From the NCBI GenBank assembly GCA_026706735.1, contig JAPOYD010000100.1, positions 1 to 42,943 of the forward strand: a stretch of 42,943 nt of DNA, read 5' to 3'. The position numbers and the translations under genes are program-made. Origin of the DNA: Nitrospinota bacterium (GTDB lineage Bacteria > UBA8248). The first letter of the stretch is position 1. Each line of letters begins with the position of its first letter. Below the pieces are notes generated by a model. The model made no database searches. It was given only the letters and a program-made list of their open reading frames with translations, and was not told the DNA's origin. Shown in pieces: positions 32,989-40,818 of this stretch.

Positions 32989-33762
32989 TTACTTGTAGAC
33001 TTCCTGAATCCCGAAATACTCCGGGTTGAAGTTTTCCACTATCTCGACCACCTTGTTCACACATGCCTCGAAGTACTGGCGGCCCTTCTCCGGCGTGGCC
33101 AGGCGCGGGTCGCCGTAGACGCCGTTGTGCACCCGGCTGTCGGGCAGGCGCACGACCGATGTCACCCCGTGCTGGTAGGAGAGCACGAGTTCCGGCTTGT
33201 ACTCCCAGTCTCCCAGGCGATCGACGTGCACCATGCCCGGGCGGATGTGCATCATGAAGGACGTCTCGAACTCGTTCGCGTGGGTGCCCTCGCGGAAGTT
33301 TTCGCCGACGGCGTCGCACGCCTCCTTGTCCACCATGAAGTAGCTTCCCGCGACGATGAGCTTGTCTCCGTCCCTGCCGTAGCGGTCCATGAGCTTGAAC
33401 ATCATGGTCTGGAGCAGGGGAAGGTTGGGGTTGTGGCCGTTCAGGAAGAAAACTCGCTTGAAGCCGTTGCGAATGAAGCTTTCGGTGATCTCGGCGACGC
33501 AGGTCATGAAGGTATCGGCCGTGAAGCTGATGGTGCCCGGAAAATTCTCCCACACCTCCGAATAGCCGTAGGGAAGCGGCGGTGCGACAAGGCAGCCCGT
33601 CCGGTCGCCGACGGCTTTCGCGACTTCAAACGCGCTCGATATGTCCACCTGAACCGGCAGGTGGGGGCCGTGCTGCTCGGTCGAGCCCACGGGCTGGATG
33701 ATGACGGGGTTCTCGGGAATCAGGTCGCGGATTTCCATCCAGGTCAGGTCGCTCAGCATCAT
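32989..33762 (-). CDS. Creatininase family protein
   Basis: 257 aa from ATG 33762 (GGAGGG upstream; a second ATG follows directly). Metal-site motifs of the family are PVGSTEQHGPHLPVQVD (Glu, His, Asp), FFLNGHNPN and EGTHANEFETSFMMHIRPG, all intact. The family includes creatinine amidohydrolase, deformylases of riboflavin/F420 synthesis and MftE-like peptidases, all acting on amide bonds through two metals. The substrate is unknown. Its stop codon is contiguous with the terminal inverted repeat of the island at 32594-32988. The 29-nt gap to the upstream VOC gene suggests an operon. Confidence 0.92.
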   Translation of the reverse strand: MMLSDLTWMEIRDLIPENPVIIQPVGSTEQHGPHLPVQVDISSAFEVAKAVGDRTGCLVAPPLPYGYSEVWENFPGTISFTADTFMTCVAEITESFIRNGFKRVFFLNGHNPNLPLLQTMMFKLMDRYGRDGDKLIVAGSYFMVDKEACDAVGENFREGTHANEFETSFMMHIRPGMVHVDRLGDWEYKPELVLSYQHGVTSVVRLPDSRVHNGVYGDPRLATPEKGRQYFEACVNKVVEIVENFNPEYFGIQEVYK

Positions 33763-33791
33763 GGCGTCGTTCCCTCCATTAAATTTCGGAC

Positions 33792-34262
33792 TCAGCCGGA
33801 GACGGCCTGGGCGGGTTCACCCTCATAGATTTTGAACAGGGCCAGCTCGAAGCCGTCTGGATCATAGAAAATGGCGGCTCGCCAGTAGCGCCCGTCGCCG
33901 CGCCACGTCACCTGGGGCGGGGTGGCGAACCGCACGCCCTTGGCGACCAGCTCTTCATAGGCGGCGTCCAGGTCTTCGGGCTCGAAGGCGATGTGGCTGC
34001 TGCCCACGTCGTTCAGGGCCGGCGGATTGTCGTAGGGTTTGCCCTCCGCTTTCAGGAACTGGATGAGCTCCACGATCGCGCCTCCCGCCCGGAGCATGAC
34101 GATCCGAAGCTTGCTGTCGGGCGTGGTCGAGGCGTACTGGATACCCTCCTCGTCGGAGCTGATGTCCTCCTCTACCTCGAAGCCCAGGATGTCGCGGTAA
34201 AACGCGATGGACCTTTCGATATCCGAAACCGTTCTGCTGGAATGGTGCATGGGACCTATCAT
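33792..34262 (-). CDS. VOC family protein (glyoxalase I-like)
   Basis: 156 aa from ATG 34262 (GGGGGGAGA upstream). The track start at 34376 adds 38 unsupported residues. Two modules are seen: MHHSSRTVSDIERSIAFYRDILGFEVEED with RIVMLRAGGAIVELIQFL, and SSHIAFEPEDLDAAYEELVAKGVRFATPP with AAIFYDPDGFELALFK. Ligand candidates are His in MHHSS, Glu in IVELIQ, His in SSHIAF and Glu in GFELALF, a full set as in glyoxalase I or methylmalonyl-CoA epimerase. The reaction is not determined. It is upstream of the creatininase gene on the same strand. Confidence 0.9.
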   Translation of the reverse strand: MIGPMHHSSRTVSDIERSIAFYRDILGFEVEEDISSDEEGIQYASTTPDSKLRIVMLRAGGAIVELIQFLKAEGKPYDNPPALNDVGSSHIAFEPEDLDAAYEELVAKGVRFATPPQVTWRGDGRYWRAAIFYDPDGFELALFKIYEGEPAQAVSG

Positions 34263-34477
34263 GACGATCTCCCCCCCTTGGTCTTGAGAAAACCTTGCGG
34301 GCCAACCGTCTTTCGGGATGGCGCCCGTACCGGAAACTTCATGTACGAGATATGCAGGCAATATAACACAAAACAATTAGCGGAGCACGAAACGCTCTAT
34401 CTAAGGGGGCTGTTGAAAAAGACTCCCTGAAAAGGGGGTGGTGAAAACGTGGAGAGGAAATATTTATTTTTATGTAG

Positions 34478-34497
34478 GTCGGACATATATGTCCGAC
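34478..34497. repeat. 20-bp palindrome, second copy of GTCGGACATATATGTCCGAC
   Basis: Identical to 32812-32831. It is followed by ATATATGCGACCC, half of the palindrome at 32753, as if two units were joined. Confidence 0.9.
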
Positions 34498-34532
34498 ATA
34501 TATGCGACCCTGATTTTTTTCACCCACCGCAA

Positions 34533-34552
34533 GGGCCGCATATATGCGGCCC
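34533..34552. repeat. 20-bp palindrome GGGCCGCATATATGCGGCCC
   Basis: Perfectly self-complementary, third arm type with the ATATAT core. A half copy (GGGCCGCATATATG) lies at about 32800 in island 1. Confidence 0.9.
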
Positions 34553-34626
34553 CTACACCAGGCTTACGACCAAAACGACGTGCAGAGTGAAGTCATGAAA
34601 GAGACGAGCAGGCAAAGTCAAAATGG

Positions 34627-34646
34627 ATTCCGGCTTTCGCCGGAAT
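34627..34646. repeat. REP-like hairpin ATTCCGGC-TTTC-GCCGGAAT
   Basis: Eight-bp arms enclose a tetraloop, flanked by GG on the left and GAC on the right. The same element lies at 40980-40999 and, inverted, at 40865-40884. Elements of this kind are widespread in proteobacterial intergenic DNA. Confidence 0.9.
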
Positions 34647-34828
34647 GACGAACAAAACCGCATTCGCCCGTAGCCGGACAGGCTTCTACGCCTGTCCGGG
34701 GTTCGCGAACTGTGGGACAACCCCGAGGAGGGGTTGTCACTACAATCCCATCGTTTCGAGCCTTCATTTATCAGGACTTTTTCAACAACCGCAAACGAGG
34801 GGGTTTCCACTACAATGCCGAGCGCTTC

Positions 34829-35632
34829 TCAACTCCCCCTGAAGTTCGGTTTGCGCTTCTCGTGAAAGGCCTCCACGCCCTCTTTGAAATCATCCGACTG
34901 GCGAAGCCGCGAGTAGCAATGCCCCTCGAGCTGGATTCCCAGGGACAGGAAGGTGTCTTCGGTTTCGTTGAGCAGGCGCTTGGCCGTGCGCTGCGCGAGC
35001 GGGGCGAACTGGCAGAGTTCGGCCACCAGGGTGTCCGTGGCTTTTTCGAGTTCCTCGTCCGGCACGACCTCGGTGACGATACCCCACTCATACGCCTGGC
35101 TGCCGCTGATGCGTTTCGAGCGCATGACGATGTGCTTCGTCCGCGTAATGCCGATCATCTTCTGGAGGCGCGCCGAACCGCCCGAACCCGGAATCTGCCC
35201 CAGGCGCTGCTCGGGGAGGGCGTAGAGCGTAGTCTCCGACGCGACCCGGAAATCACAGGCGAGCGAGATCTCGAAACCGACGCCGAAGCAGTAGCCGCGA
35301 TTTGCGGCGATGGTCGGCTTCAGGCACCGCGTGGGCGCGGCGATGTTGTCGGCCAGGTTCGATACATGCTCGGGCGAGGCTTCCATGAAGCCGCGAATGA
35401 ATCCCCCCGAGGAGAAGTTGGGTCCGGTGGCGCGCAGCACGATCACGCGCACGCGCTCGTCAAGGTCGAGGTTCTCGAATGCGGCGCGCAGCTCCTCGCG
35501 CTGGCCCATGCTGATCGTGTTCATCTCGCCGCGATCCAGAATGATGTCGCCGCGCTGCCCTTCTGCGTCTATTTCGACCGTGAAGCCGTCGAAACTGGCG
35601 CCGTGCAGGTCTTCGCCGTGTAGCATCGTCAA
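34829..35632 (-). CDS. Enoyl-CoA hydratase/isomerase (crotonase) family protein
   Basis: 267 aa from TTG 35632, which has GGAGG seven bases upstream; ATG 35626, two codons in, is the alternative. The crotonase core shows NFSSGGFIRGF (oxyanion region, where many members have AGAD) and ANRGYCFGVGFEISLACDFRVASETTLYALPEQRLGQIPGSGGSARLQ. Both Glu positions of true hydratases (FEIS and LPEQ) are present. It hydrates or otherwise transforms an enoyl-CoA; the substrate is unknown. It is the last gene of a three-gene acyl-CoA cluster with the ligase and a second hydratase. Confidence 0.92.
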   Translation of the reverse strand: MTMLHGEDLHGASFDGFTVEIDAEGQRGDIILDRGEMNTISMGQREELRAAFENLDLDERVRVIVLRATGPNFSSGGFIRGFMEASPEHVSNLADNIAAPTRCLKPTIAANRGYCFGVGFEISLACDFRVASETTLYALPEQRLGQIPGSGGSARLQKMIGITRTKHIVMRSKRISGSQAYEWGIVTEVVPDEELEKATDTLVAELCQFAPLAQRTAKRLLNETEDTFLSLGIQLEGHCYSRLRQSDDFKEGVEAFHEKRKPNFRGS

Positions 35633-35661
35633 GGTTCTCCCTCCGTCTTGGGTTGTCGTTT

Positions 35662-37275
35662 CTATTCAGCGGGCGCCATTTGCAGCAGCGCTTTCTTGTC
35701 GATCTTGTCACTCGCGACGCGTGGGAATTCGGGCAGTTCGATGAACCGCGCCGGTATCTTGTAGGTGGCGAGGCCGCTCGTTCTGAGCGCTTCGGCCACA
35801 GATTCCGCGTCGAGACTCCTGCCCTCATGGGGCTGGATGAACGCCCAGGGCACTTCGCCGTATTCGGGGTCGGGCGCGGCGATAACGGCGCACTCGAATA
35901 CGACGGGGTGTTTGGCGAGCTCACGCTCGACCTCGGCCGGCAGTATCTTCTGCCCGCTGCGGTTGATGACCTCCTTGCTGCGGCCGAGCAACCGCAAGCG
36001 GCCGTCCTCGTCGATGGTCGCGATGTCGCCGGTCGCGTTCCAGCCCTCCGACCAGACCGCTTTTGTGGCTTCCGGGTCTTTCCAGTAGCCCGAGGACGCG
36101 AAAGGGGCCGAGAGTTTGAAGTGGCCGACGCTCCCCCGGGGCAACGCGTTTCCCTCCTCATCCTCGATTCGCCAGCCGCATCCCCGGTGCGGCAAACCGA
36201 GGCTGCCGTTGAGCCTGAGCGCGACGGGATCATGGAAGTCCGCGTGTGCGAAGCCGGGGGTTTCCATGCTGCCCGCCGCGAGGACGACGCGGGTACCGGT
36301 GAGGCTCTCGAAGCGGCGCGCCGCGTCCAGGTCCGCCGCCGCCGTGCCGACCCGTATGGCGCGCAGCGAACTGAGGTCGAAGAAGCCCAGGTCTTCCTGC
36401 GCCATCCGGGTGAGGATGACGGGAACGGTCGTCGCCACGGTGATCTTGGCACTCTCGATGAGCGCCAGCAAAGCGCGCGCGTTATAGGATTCGGGGAACG
36501 TGAAGGCGCACGGCGTCATCCCCGACGTCACCCAGACCAGAAGGCCCGCGCCCCCCGCCATCGGTGCGAAAACGCCGACGTTGTCTTCCTCGCTCATACG
36601 CAATCGCGCGCCGTTTGCGCGGGCGAGACACATCTGCGCCCCTTCGGGCCATTCGCACAGCTTCGAAAAGCCGCTGGAGCCGCTCGAGACCGTGATCATG
36701 GAAATCTCATCGAAGCGGAAGGCCCGGGAGGCGATCTCCTCCATCGCTCCCGCGTTCTCGGGCGGCCTGGTCAGCTCGGCCCAGGGGAGCCAACCCTCGG
36801 GAGCCTCCCCCGAGAGATCGACGCGAAGCGTGTGCGCGGCTCCGCCGATAGCCTCATCCAGCCAGGCATTCGGCAAATCGCGGCCTGATTCTGGTGAGGC
36901 GAAGATGACGCCCGGCGCCAGTTCCTGATGTGCGTAGCCCAGTTCCTGGCTGCGCCACTGCATGGGGGCGAAACAACCGATGATTCCCGCTTTCTTGAAT
37001 GCGATTCGCAGGACCATCTCGCGGTTTGAGGATGCCATCTGCACCAGGGCGCAGGCGTCGCGCTCGATTCCCCGCGCGATCAGGTTCGCGGCGATGCGGT
37101 CGGTGAGTTCATCCAGCCCCCGCCAGGTGATCTCCTCTTGCGCGTCGCGGCAGGCGGTTTTCTCGGGAAAGTCCCGCGCATAAACAGCGTAGCGCTCCAC
37201 CATCGTCTCGCGCGTCCAGTATCCGGCGGCGAGATAGGCTTCTATTTTTTCCTGGTCAAGAAAAGAAGGTTTCAT
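35662..37275 (-). CDS. AMP-forming acyl-CoA synthetase (AMP-dependent ligase)
   Basis: 537 aa from ATG 37275; the 742-aa track ORF is read-through from the neighbouring gene. The P-loop-like A3 motif reads TVSSGSSGFSKL in place of the usual TSGTTGxPKG, keeping the Ser/Gly run and Lys. Later motifs are canonical: TGDIATIDEDGRLRLLGRSKEVINRSGQKILPAEVE, and the catalytic Lys region PRVASDKIDKKALLQM. It activates a carboxylic acid to its CoA thioester with ATP. The ribosome site is weak, suggesting coupling to the preceding hydratase 14 nt upstream. The product would feed the two hydratases. Confidence 0.92.
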   Translation of the reverse strand: MKPSFLDQEKIEAYLAAGYWTRETMVERYAVYARDFPEKTACRDAQEEITWRGLDELTDRIAANLIARGIERDACALVQMASSNREMVLRIAFKKAGIIGCFAPMQWRSQELGYAHQELAPGVIFASPESGRDLPNAWLDEAIGGAAHTLRVDLSGEAPEGWLPWAELTRPPENAGAMEEIASRAFRFDEISMITVSSGSSGFSKLCEWPEGAQMCLARANGARLRMSEEDNVGVFAPMAGGAGLLVWVTSGMTPCAFTFPESYNARALLALIESAKITVATTVPVILTRMAQEDLGFFDLSSLRAIRVGTAAADLDAARRFESLTGTRVVLAAGSMETPGFAHADFHDPVALRLNGSLGLPHRGCGWRIEDEEGNALPRGSVGHFKLSAPFASSGYWKDPEATKAVWSEGWNATGDIATIDEDGRLRLLGRSKEVINRSGQKILPAEVERELAKHPVVFECAVIAAPDPEYGEVPWAFIQPHEGRSLDAESVAEALRTSGLATYKIPARFIELPEFPRVASDKIDKKALLQMAPAE

Positions 37276-37289
37276 GTTTTGTTCCGGAA

Positions 37290-38075
37290 TCAGCGGCCCT
37301 TGTACTCGGGCGCGCGCTTTTCGGCGTAGGCTTTCAAGGCCTCGCGGCTGTCCTCGGTCGCCATGCAGATGGCGTAGAGCTTGCGCTCGAAGTCGATGCC
37401 CGCCAGGAGCTCCGTTTCCGTGGAGCGCAGGACGGCGTCGCGCCCGGCGACGAACGCCATGGGGGCCTGCGCCCCCATCGCGCGCGCCAGCTCCTTCGCG
37501 CGGGGCATGAGGCCGGCCAGCGGCAGGACTTCGGTGACCAGGCCGATTTCGCGCGCGGTCCCGGCGTCGACGCGCTGCCCCGTCAGGATCATCTGCATGG
37601 CCCAGCCCAGCCCGACGAACCGGTAGAGGCGCTGCGTGCCGCCCGAGCCGGGGATCTGGCCAAAGTTGATCTCTGGCAGCCCGAGCTGGGCGTTTTCGCT
37701 CGCGATGCGGACCGTGCAGCCCATGGAGAATTCGAGGCCCGCGCCGAAGCAGTAGCCGTTGACCGCGGCGACGGTCGGCTTGCCGAGGCGCTCGATGGCG
37801 GTCGGCAGCTCCTTGCGCAGCGTCGCCGAGGGGCCCATCTCCGAGACCAGCGTGCGCTGCTCCAGTTCGGGGATGTTGGCGCCGGCGCAAAACGACTCCT
37901 CCCCGTGCCCGGTGAAGACGATGGCCTTCACCGCGTCGTCGGTCTCGGCGCGGCGGGCGCAGTCGAGCAGGTCGACCCGCATCTGGTGGGTCATGGCGTT
38001 TCGCTTCTCGGGCCGGTGCAGCGTGACGATCAGCAACTCACCGTCCATTTCGGTGCGCACGTTCTCGTAGTTCAT
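37290..38075 (-). CDS. Enoyl-CoA hydratase/isomerase (crotonase) family protein
   Basis: 261 aa from ATG 38075. Classic crotonase features are LLIVTLHRPEKRNAMT, SFCAGANIPELEQ (oxyanion hole), and AVNGYCFGAGLEFSMGCTVRIASENAQLGLPEINFGQIPGSGGTQRLYRFVG. Both catalytic Glu residues (LEFS and LPEIN) are in place. The C-terminus EDSREALKAYAEKRAPEYKGR is standard. It is the first gene of the cluster with the acyl-CoA ligase and the second hydratase. The two hydratases are distant paralogues, so two steps or two substrates are likely. Confidence 0.94.
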   Translation of the reverse strand: MNYENVRTEMDGELLIVTLHRPEKRNAMTHQMRVDLLDCARRAETDDAVKAIVFTGHGEESFCAGANIPELEQRTLVSEMGPSATLRKELPTAIERLGKPTVAAVNGYCFGAGLEFSMGCTVRIASENAQLGLPEINFGQIPGSGGTQRLYRFVGLGWAMQMILTGQRVDAGTAREIGLVTEVLPLAGLMPRAKELARAMGAQAPMAFVAGRDAVLRSTETELLAGIDFERKLYAICMATEDSREALKAYAEKRAPEYKGR

Positions 38076-38242
38076 GTGGCGTATGCCCCCTTGTTCAATG
38101 AGATTGTTATCGTCGTCTCAGGCGGCGTCCGCATCGACGCCCGCCCGCACTCCCATTGTAATCAACATCTGCGCGGTTCAAGTCAACCGGCGTTGGGCCG
38201 GTTTCGCGGATGCGCAGCATGTCTGTGAAGAGCGCCGGACGA

Positions 38243-38295
38243 AAAAAGCGTTCACCCAGGCGTCCCGGCCCTCATGCGAGAGAGCCGGGACGCCG
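38243..38295 (-). terminator. Hairpin terminator of the FrsA-like hydrolase gene
   Basis: GGCGTCCCGGC (38260-38270) pairs perfectly with GCCGGGACGCC (38285-38295). On the minus strand six T (38248-38243) follow after an 11-nt gap, so it may be an imperfect intrinsic terminator. It lies in the 256-bp gap between the hydratase and the hydrolase; no ORF is seen there. Confidence 0.6.
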
Positions 38296-38331
38296 CAGCG
38301 GGCGATGAAGGAAAGTATGCGTTCGGTCCCG

Positions 38332-39516
38332 CTACGCGCCCAGCTTCAGCTTGAGCCAGTCGAAAATCTCGTGCGCGTAGGGGGGCACGTTGTCCATCTG
38401 GCAGTGCTGGGCGCCCGTTTCGGTCCCCTTGACGACCCGGAAGGTCTTGTCTTTCGAACCCGAGGCGTTGAAAAGGTTTTTCGCGTCGGCGAGGGGGATC
38501 TGCTGGTCGCCTTCCCCGTGAATCAGCAGAAACGGGCAGCGCATGTTCTGCACCACGCCGTCGAGCTTGAAATCGGCGAGCAGGTCGAGGCACTCCTCTG
38601 TGGAGTCGGAGTTGAAAATCCACTCCAGGTGATGGCCGGGAACCGAGAGGGCCGTCTTGTAGGCGGCGGCGATACGGTCCTGCCATACCCGCTGGTAGTC
38701 CCAGATCGCCCCCCAGGCCACGCACGCCTTGAAGCGGTGCTCCATGCTGGCGTTTCTGGGCGCGTAGTAGCCGCCCAGGCTGATCGCCATGACGCCGGCG
38801 CGCTTCGCGTCCACGTCGTTTCTGCTTTCGAGGTAATCGAGCGCGGCACTACCAGCGACCTCGTGGTCGTGGCGCAGGAAGAGCTTCCGGAAGCGGATGG
38901 CTTCCCCGTTTCCGGGCGCGTCCACGGCGAGCACGCTCATCCCCCGGCGCGCGAGGTCTTCCGCGCCCAGGATGTATTGGATCTCTTTCGAAACGTCGAA
39001 GCCGTCGAAAGAGACAACCACGGGCGGTTTCCGCTTCCTCGTGTTCCGCGCGTGAATGAGGATGCCCGGCAGCGTTTTTTTGCCTTCGAAGGGGATCTCC
39101 ACGTGCTCGATGCGCGGCGCGTCCGTGAGCGCGGCGAAGCGCTTGAAGCTGTCCAGCGATTTGCGGTACGCGGCGTTCGCCGCCTTGTCCTTGGGTGTGC
39201 GGAACCGCTCGCCGAGCTGGTAGTAGAAACACGCGCGCTTGAAGAAGGCGGCGGCGGAGAGGTCGTTCTTCTTCCGCGCGGCGGCCATCCCGAGGGCGCG
39301 CATCCTGTCGGCTTCGCTCACCCATTCGGCGAACCAGGCGTCGTCGTCGCCTATCTTGCCCTTTAACTTGCGGCAGACCCTGTCGACCTCGCCCATCGTG
39401 GACGAGCCCCAGAAGGACGTGGAATAGGCGATCCCCACGCCTGCGGACCAGCGGTAGTCATTCGGAAAATACGCGAACCACGGTTCCTTGCGGACGGCTT
39501 GTGCGGCTTTTGCCAT
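38332..39516 (-). CDS. FrsA-like alpha/beta hydrolase
   Basis: 394 aa from ATG 39516 (AAGGAGA upstream); the track start 39558 is less likely. The N-terminal helical cap includes WFAYFPNDYRWSAGVGIAYSTSFWGSSTMGEVDRVCRKL and FKRACFYYQLGERFRTPKDKAANAAYRKSLDSFKRF. The core has VDAPGNGEAIRF, nucleophile AISLGGYYAP, acid in HGEGDQQIPL and histidine in TGAQHCQMDN. It is closest within this window to the hydrolase at 41137 and more distant from 13362. The substrate is unknown. It is monocistronic, with its own terminator. Confidence 0.92.
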   Translation of the reverse strand: MAKAAQAVRKEPWFAYFPNDYRWSAGVGIAYSTSFWGSSTMGEVDRVCRKLKGKIGDDDAWFAEWVSEADRMRALGMAAARKKNDLSAAAFFKRACFYYQLGERFRTPKDKAANAAYRKSLDSFKRFAALTDAPRIEHVEIPFEGKKTLPGILIHARNTRKRKPPVVVSFDGFDVSKEIQYILGAEDLARRGMSVLAVDAPGNGEAIRFRKLFLRHDHEVAGSAALDYLESRNDVDAKRAGVMAISLGGYYAPRNASMEHRFKACVAWGAIWDYQRVWQDRIAAAYKTALSVPGHHLEWIFNSDSTEECLDLLADFKLDGVVQNMRCPFLLIHGEGDQQIPLADAKNLFNASGSKDKTFRVVKGTETGAQHCQMDNVPPYAHEIFDWLKLKLGA

Positions 39517-39891
39517 GAGGCGTTCTCCTTGCGGAAGATCAGAAATTGTTGAGCGCATCTGTTTTGAGGGATGGCGCGGGAAAATCGAGAAAAACGGATT
39601 CTTGAATCCGGCAGTTCTTCGAAATTCGGGCTTCCTCGCTTCGTTGTTCCAGTGGCGGGAAATATATCACAGCGTCGTTCCGCCCGTCATCGGTGGGGGG
39701 ATGTTCCGTTCGAGGGGGAATAAATTCTCGAAGGATGGTCATAATACGTGAACGTAGCGCCGGGACAGGCCCCCGTGCCCGTCCTGATGGTATTGGTCCT
39801 GAAAAGGGACAACCACAGGGGGTTGTCCCTACGTTGACGTTCTCCCGTCTGCGCGCGAGGCCAATCCGTAGGGGCGATTCGCGAACCGCCC
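39517..39891. other. 375-bp non-coding gap with palindromic repeats
   Basis: The first 220 bp hold no ORF or clear promoter. The inverted repeat GGGACAACC ... GGTTGTCCC lies at 39806-39829, preceded by a degenerate GGGACAGG element from 39761. A GTAGGGGCG-type palindrome begins at 39868 and runs into the DUF429 gene. Confidence 0.6.
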
Positions 39892-39895
39892 CTAC
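39868..39895. repeat. 28-bp imperfect palindrome containing the DUF429 stop codon
   Basis: GTAGGGGCGATTCG is opposed by CGAACCGCCCCTAC (one mismatch). It has the same GTAGGG/CCCTAC ends and central CGCG as the palindromes at 23313 and 41025. The TAG stop of the minus-strand gene is its terminal CTA at 39892-39894. Confidence 0.9.
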
Positions 39896-40818
39896 AAAGA
39901 CTGGCCCAGCACCTCGCGGAGCGCCTCTTCATGGCCGAGGCCGAGAATCCAGGCTTCCTCGGTTTCGATGATGCGCCGCTCCTCGGTGTTGAGAAAAGGT
40001 GCGCCTTCGAACAGGGGCACTAATCCGCCGAGGGCGTCCAGGCGGGCGAAGGCCTCCGCGTTCACGCGAACCTGGGCGGCGTCCGGTATCTCGCCCTCAT
40101 TCTTTCGCTCTTCAATCTCTCTCCTGAGAAGGGAAGGGTAGATTTCGGCGACGACGGCGTGCGCTTCAGGCGCGCGCAATCCGGTCTCGAAGGGCCAGAC
40201 GGCGAGGCGACCTTCCATACGCGGGTGCTCGATGAGGCGCTTGATGGCGGGAAGACCCAGAAGTACCTGAGAGCCAACGGATCCGGCGTAGGCCAGTTGC
40301 CAGACGGTCTTGGCGCCTTTGGCATGGTGGTCGGCGATGCGTCGTTCGTTCGGATGGGCTTCCCGGCTCGTGCGGCTCGATTTGCGGGTCGGCACTTCCG
40401 GATATTGCCAGCTTTCCGGTCGGCCCCAGAATGGCCCCATACCCGGATAGGTCCGGTTGATCGCCTCAGCGACTTCGAAGCGAGTGTTGGCGTTGTCCTC
40501 TGCGTCCTCGATGCGCGCCGCCAGCCAGTCCCAAAGCGCCAGGGCCGAAGCCTCGCCCGCCAAGTGCGTCGCCACTCCGGCGGGGTAGCCGAAGGGGAAA
40601 TCGAAGCCGATCAGGACGTGGCGGGCGGCGTCGAGTTCTGCTGCGACGAGGGAGGTCAAGCGCTCCACGGCGTCATGGCGGGTGCGGGCATAGGCGGGTT
40701 CGTCCACGATGCCGCCTCGCGCGACGGCCCACCAGATGGTGTCTTTGGTCGGACGGGCGGGGCTCGGCGTCGAGCGCGCCGACCAGTCGACGATGACGTG
40801 TGTGTGGAAGATGGTCAT
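39892..40818 (-). CDS. DUF429-like (predicted RNase H-fold) protein
   Basis: 308 aa from ATG 40818; the track start 40866 lies in repeat DNA. It carries VIVDWSARSTPSP and TKDTIWWAVARGG, HVLIGFDFPFGYPAGVATHL, NTRFEVAEAINRTYPGMGPFWGRPESW, KTVWQLAYAGSVGSQVLLGLPAIKRL, VWPFETGLR and VVAEIYPSLLR. Related proteins appear in databases as DUF429 or, doubtfully, as molybdopterin/cobalamin synthesis proteins. The N-terminal Asp residues (VDW, FDFPF) fit an RNase H-like fold, but the function is unproven. There is no ribosome site: the start codon abuts a GGGTTGTTGAAAAA repeat end. Its stop codon comes from a palindrome. The gene is thus framed by repeats. Confidence 0.8.
   Translation of the reverse strand: MTIFHTHVIVDWSARSTPSPARPTKDTIWWAVARGGIVDEPAYARTRHDAVERLTSLVAAELDAARHVLIGFDFPFGYPAGVATHLAGEASALALWDWLAARIEDAEDNANTRFEVAEAINRTYPGMGPFWGRPESWQYPEVPTRKSSRTSREAHPNERRIADHHAKGAKTVWQLAYAGSVGSQVLLGLPAIKRLIEHPRMEGRLAVWPFETGLRAPEAHAVVAEIYPSLLRREIEERKNEGEIPDAAQVRVNAEAFARLDALGGLVPLFEGAPFLNTEERRIIETEEAWILGLGHEEALREVLGQSL

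Larger units (their letters stand above)
34406..34790. repeat. Second palindrome-repeat island bounded by related inverted repeats
   Basis: GGGGCTGTTGAAAAA (34406-34420) is opposed by TTTTTCAACAACC (34778-34790, one mismatch in the shared part). Between them lie ATATAT-core palindromes (34478-34497, 34533-34552) and a REP-like hairpin (34627-34646). Two further inverted repeats are CCGGACAGGC ... GCCTGTCCGG (34674-34699) and GACAACCCC ... GGGGTTGTC (34716-34738). The stretch CTACACCAGGCTTACGACC is shared with island 1. No transposase is encoded. Confidence 0.75.
34263..34828. other. 566-bp non-coding gap, mostly repeats
   Basis: The first 140 bp (to about 34405) are A/T-richer and would hold the promoter of the VOC gene on the minus strand, but no clear boxes were found. 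The remainder is the repeat island 34406-34790 plus about 38 bp of spacer. No ORF here has a ribosome site or family resemblance. Confidence 0.6.

Noticed and set aside
32888-33553. 221-aa minus-strand ORF overlapping the creatininase gene
   Set aside because: It is in another frame of the creatininase gene and runs into repeat DNA; composition is Arg/Gly-rich.
32594-34790. CRISPR array
   Set aside because: Repeats are palindromic and irregularly spaced with differing sequences; there is no direct-repeat/spacer periodicity and no cas gene.
32594-34790. Complete insertion sequence
   Set aside because: Terminal inverted repeats are present, but neither island encodes a transposase and both are under 400 bp.
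35653-36888. 411-aa plus-strand ORF opposite the acyl-CoA ligase
   Set aside because: It is the antisense shadow of the ligase; no recognisable domain and no ribosome site.
35662-37890. 742-aa ORF joining the ligase with upstream sequence, a possible fusion protein
   Set aside because: The first 205 codons overlap the enoyl-CoA hydratase gene in another frame and resemble no domain. The ligase has its own start at 37275.
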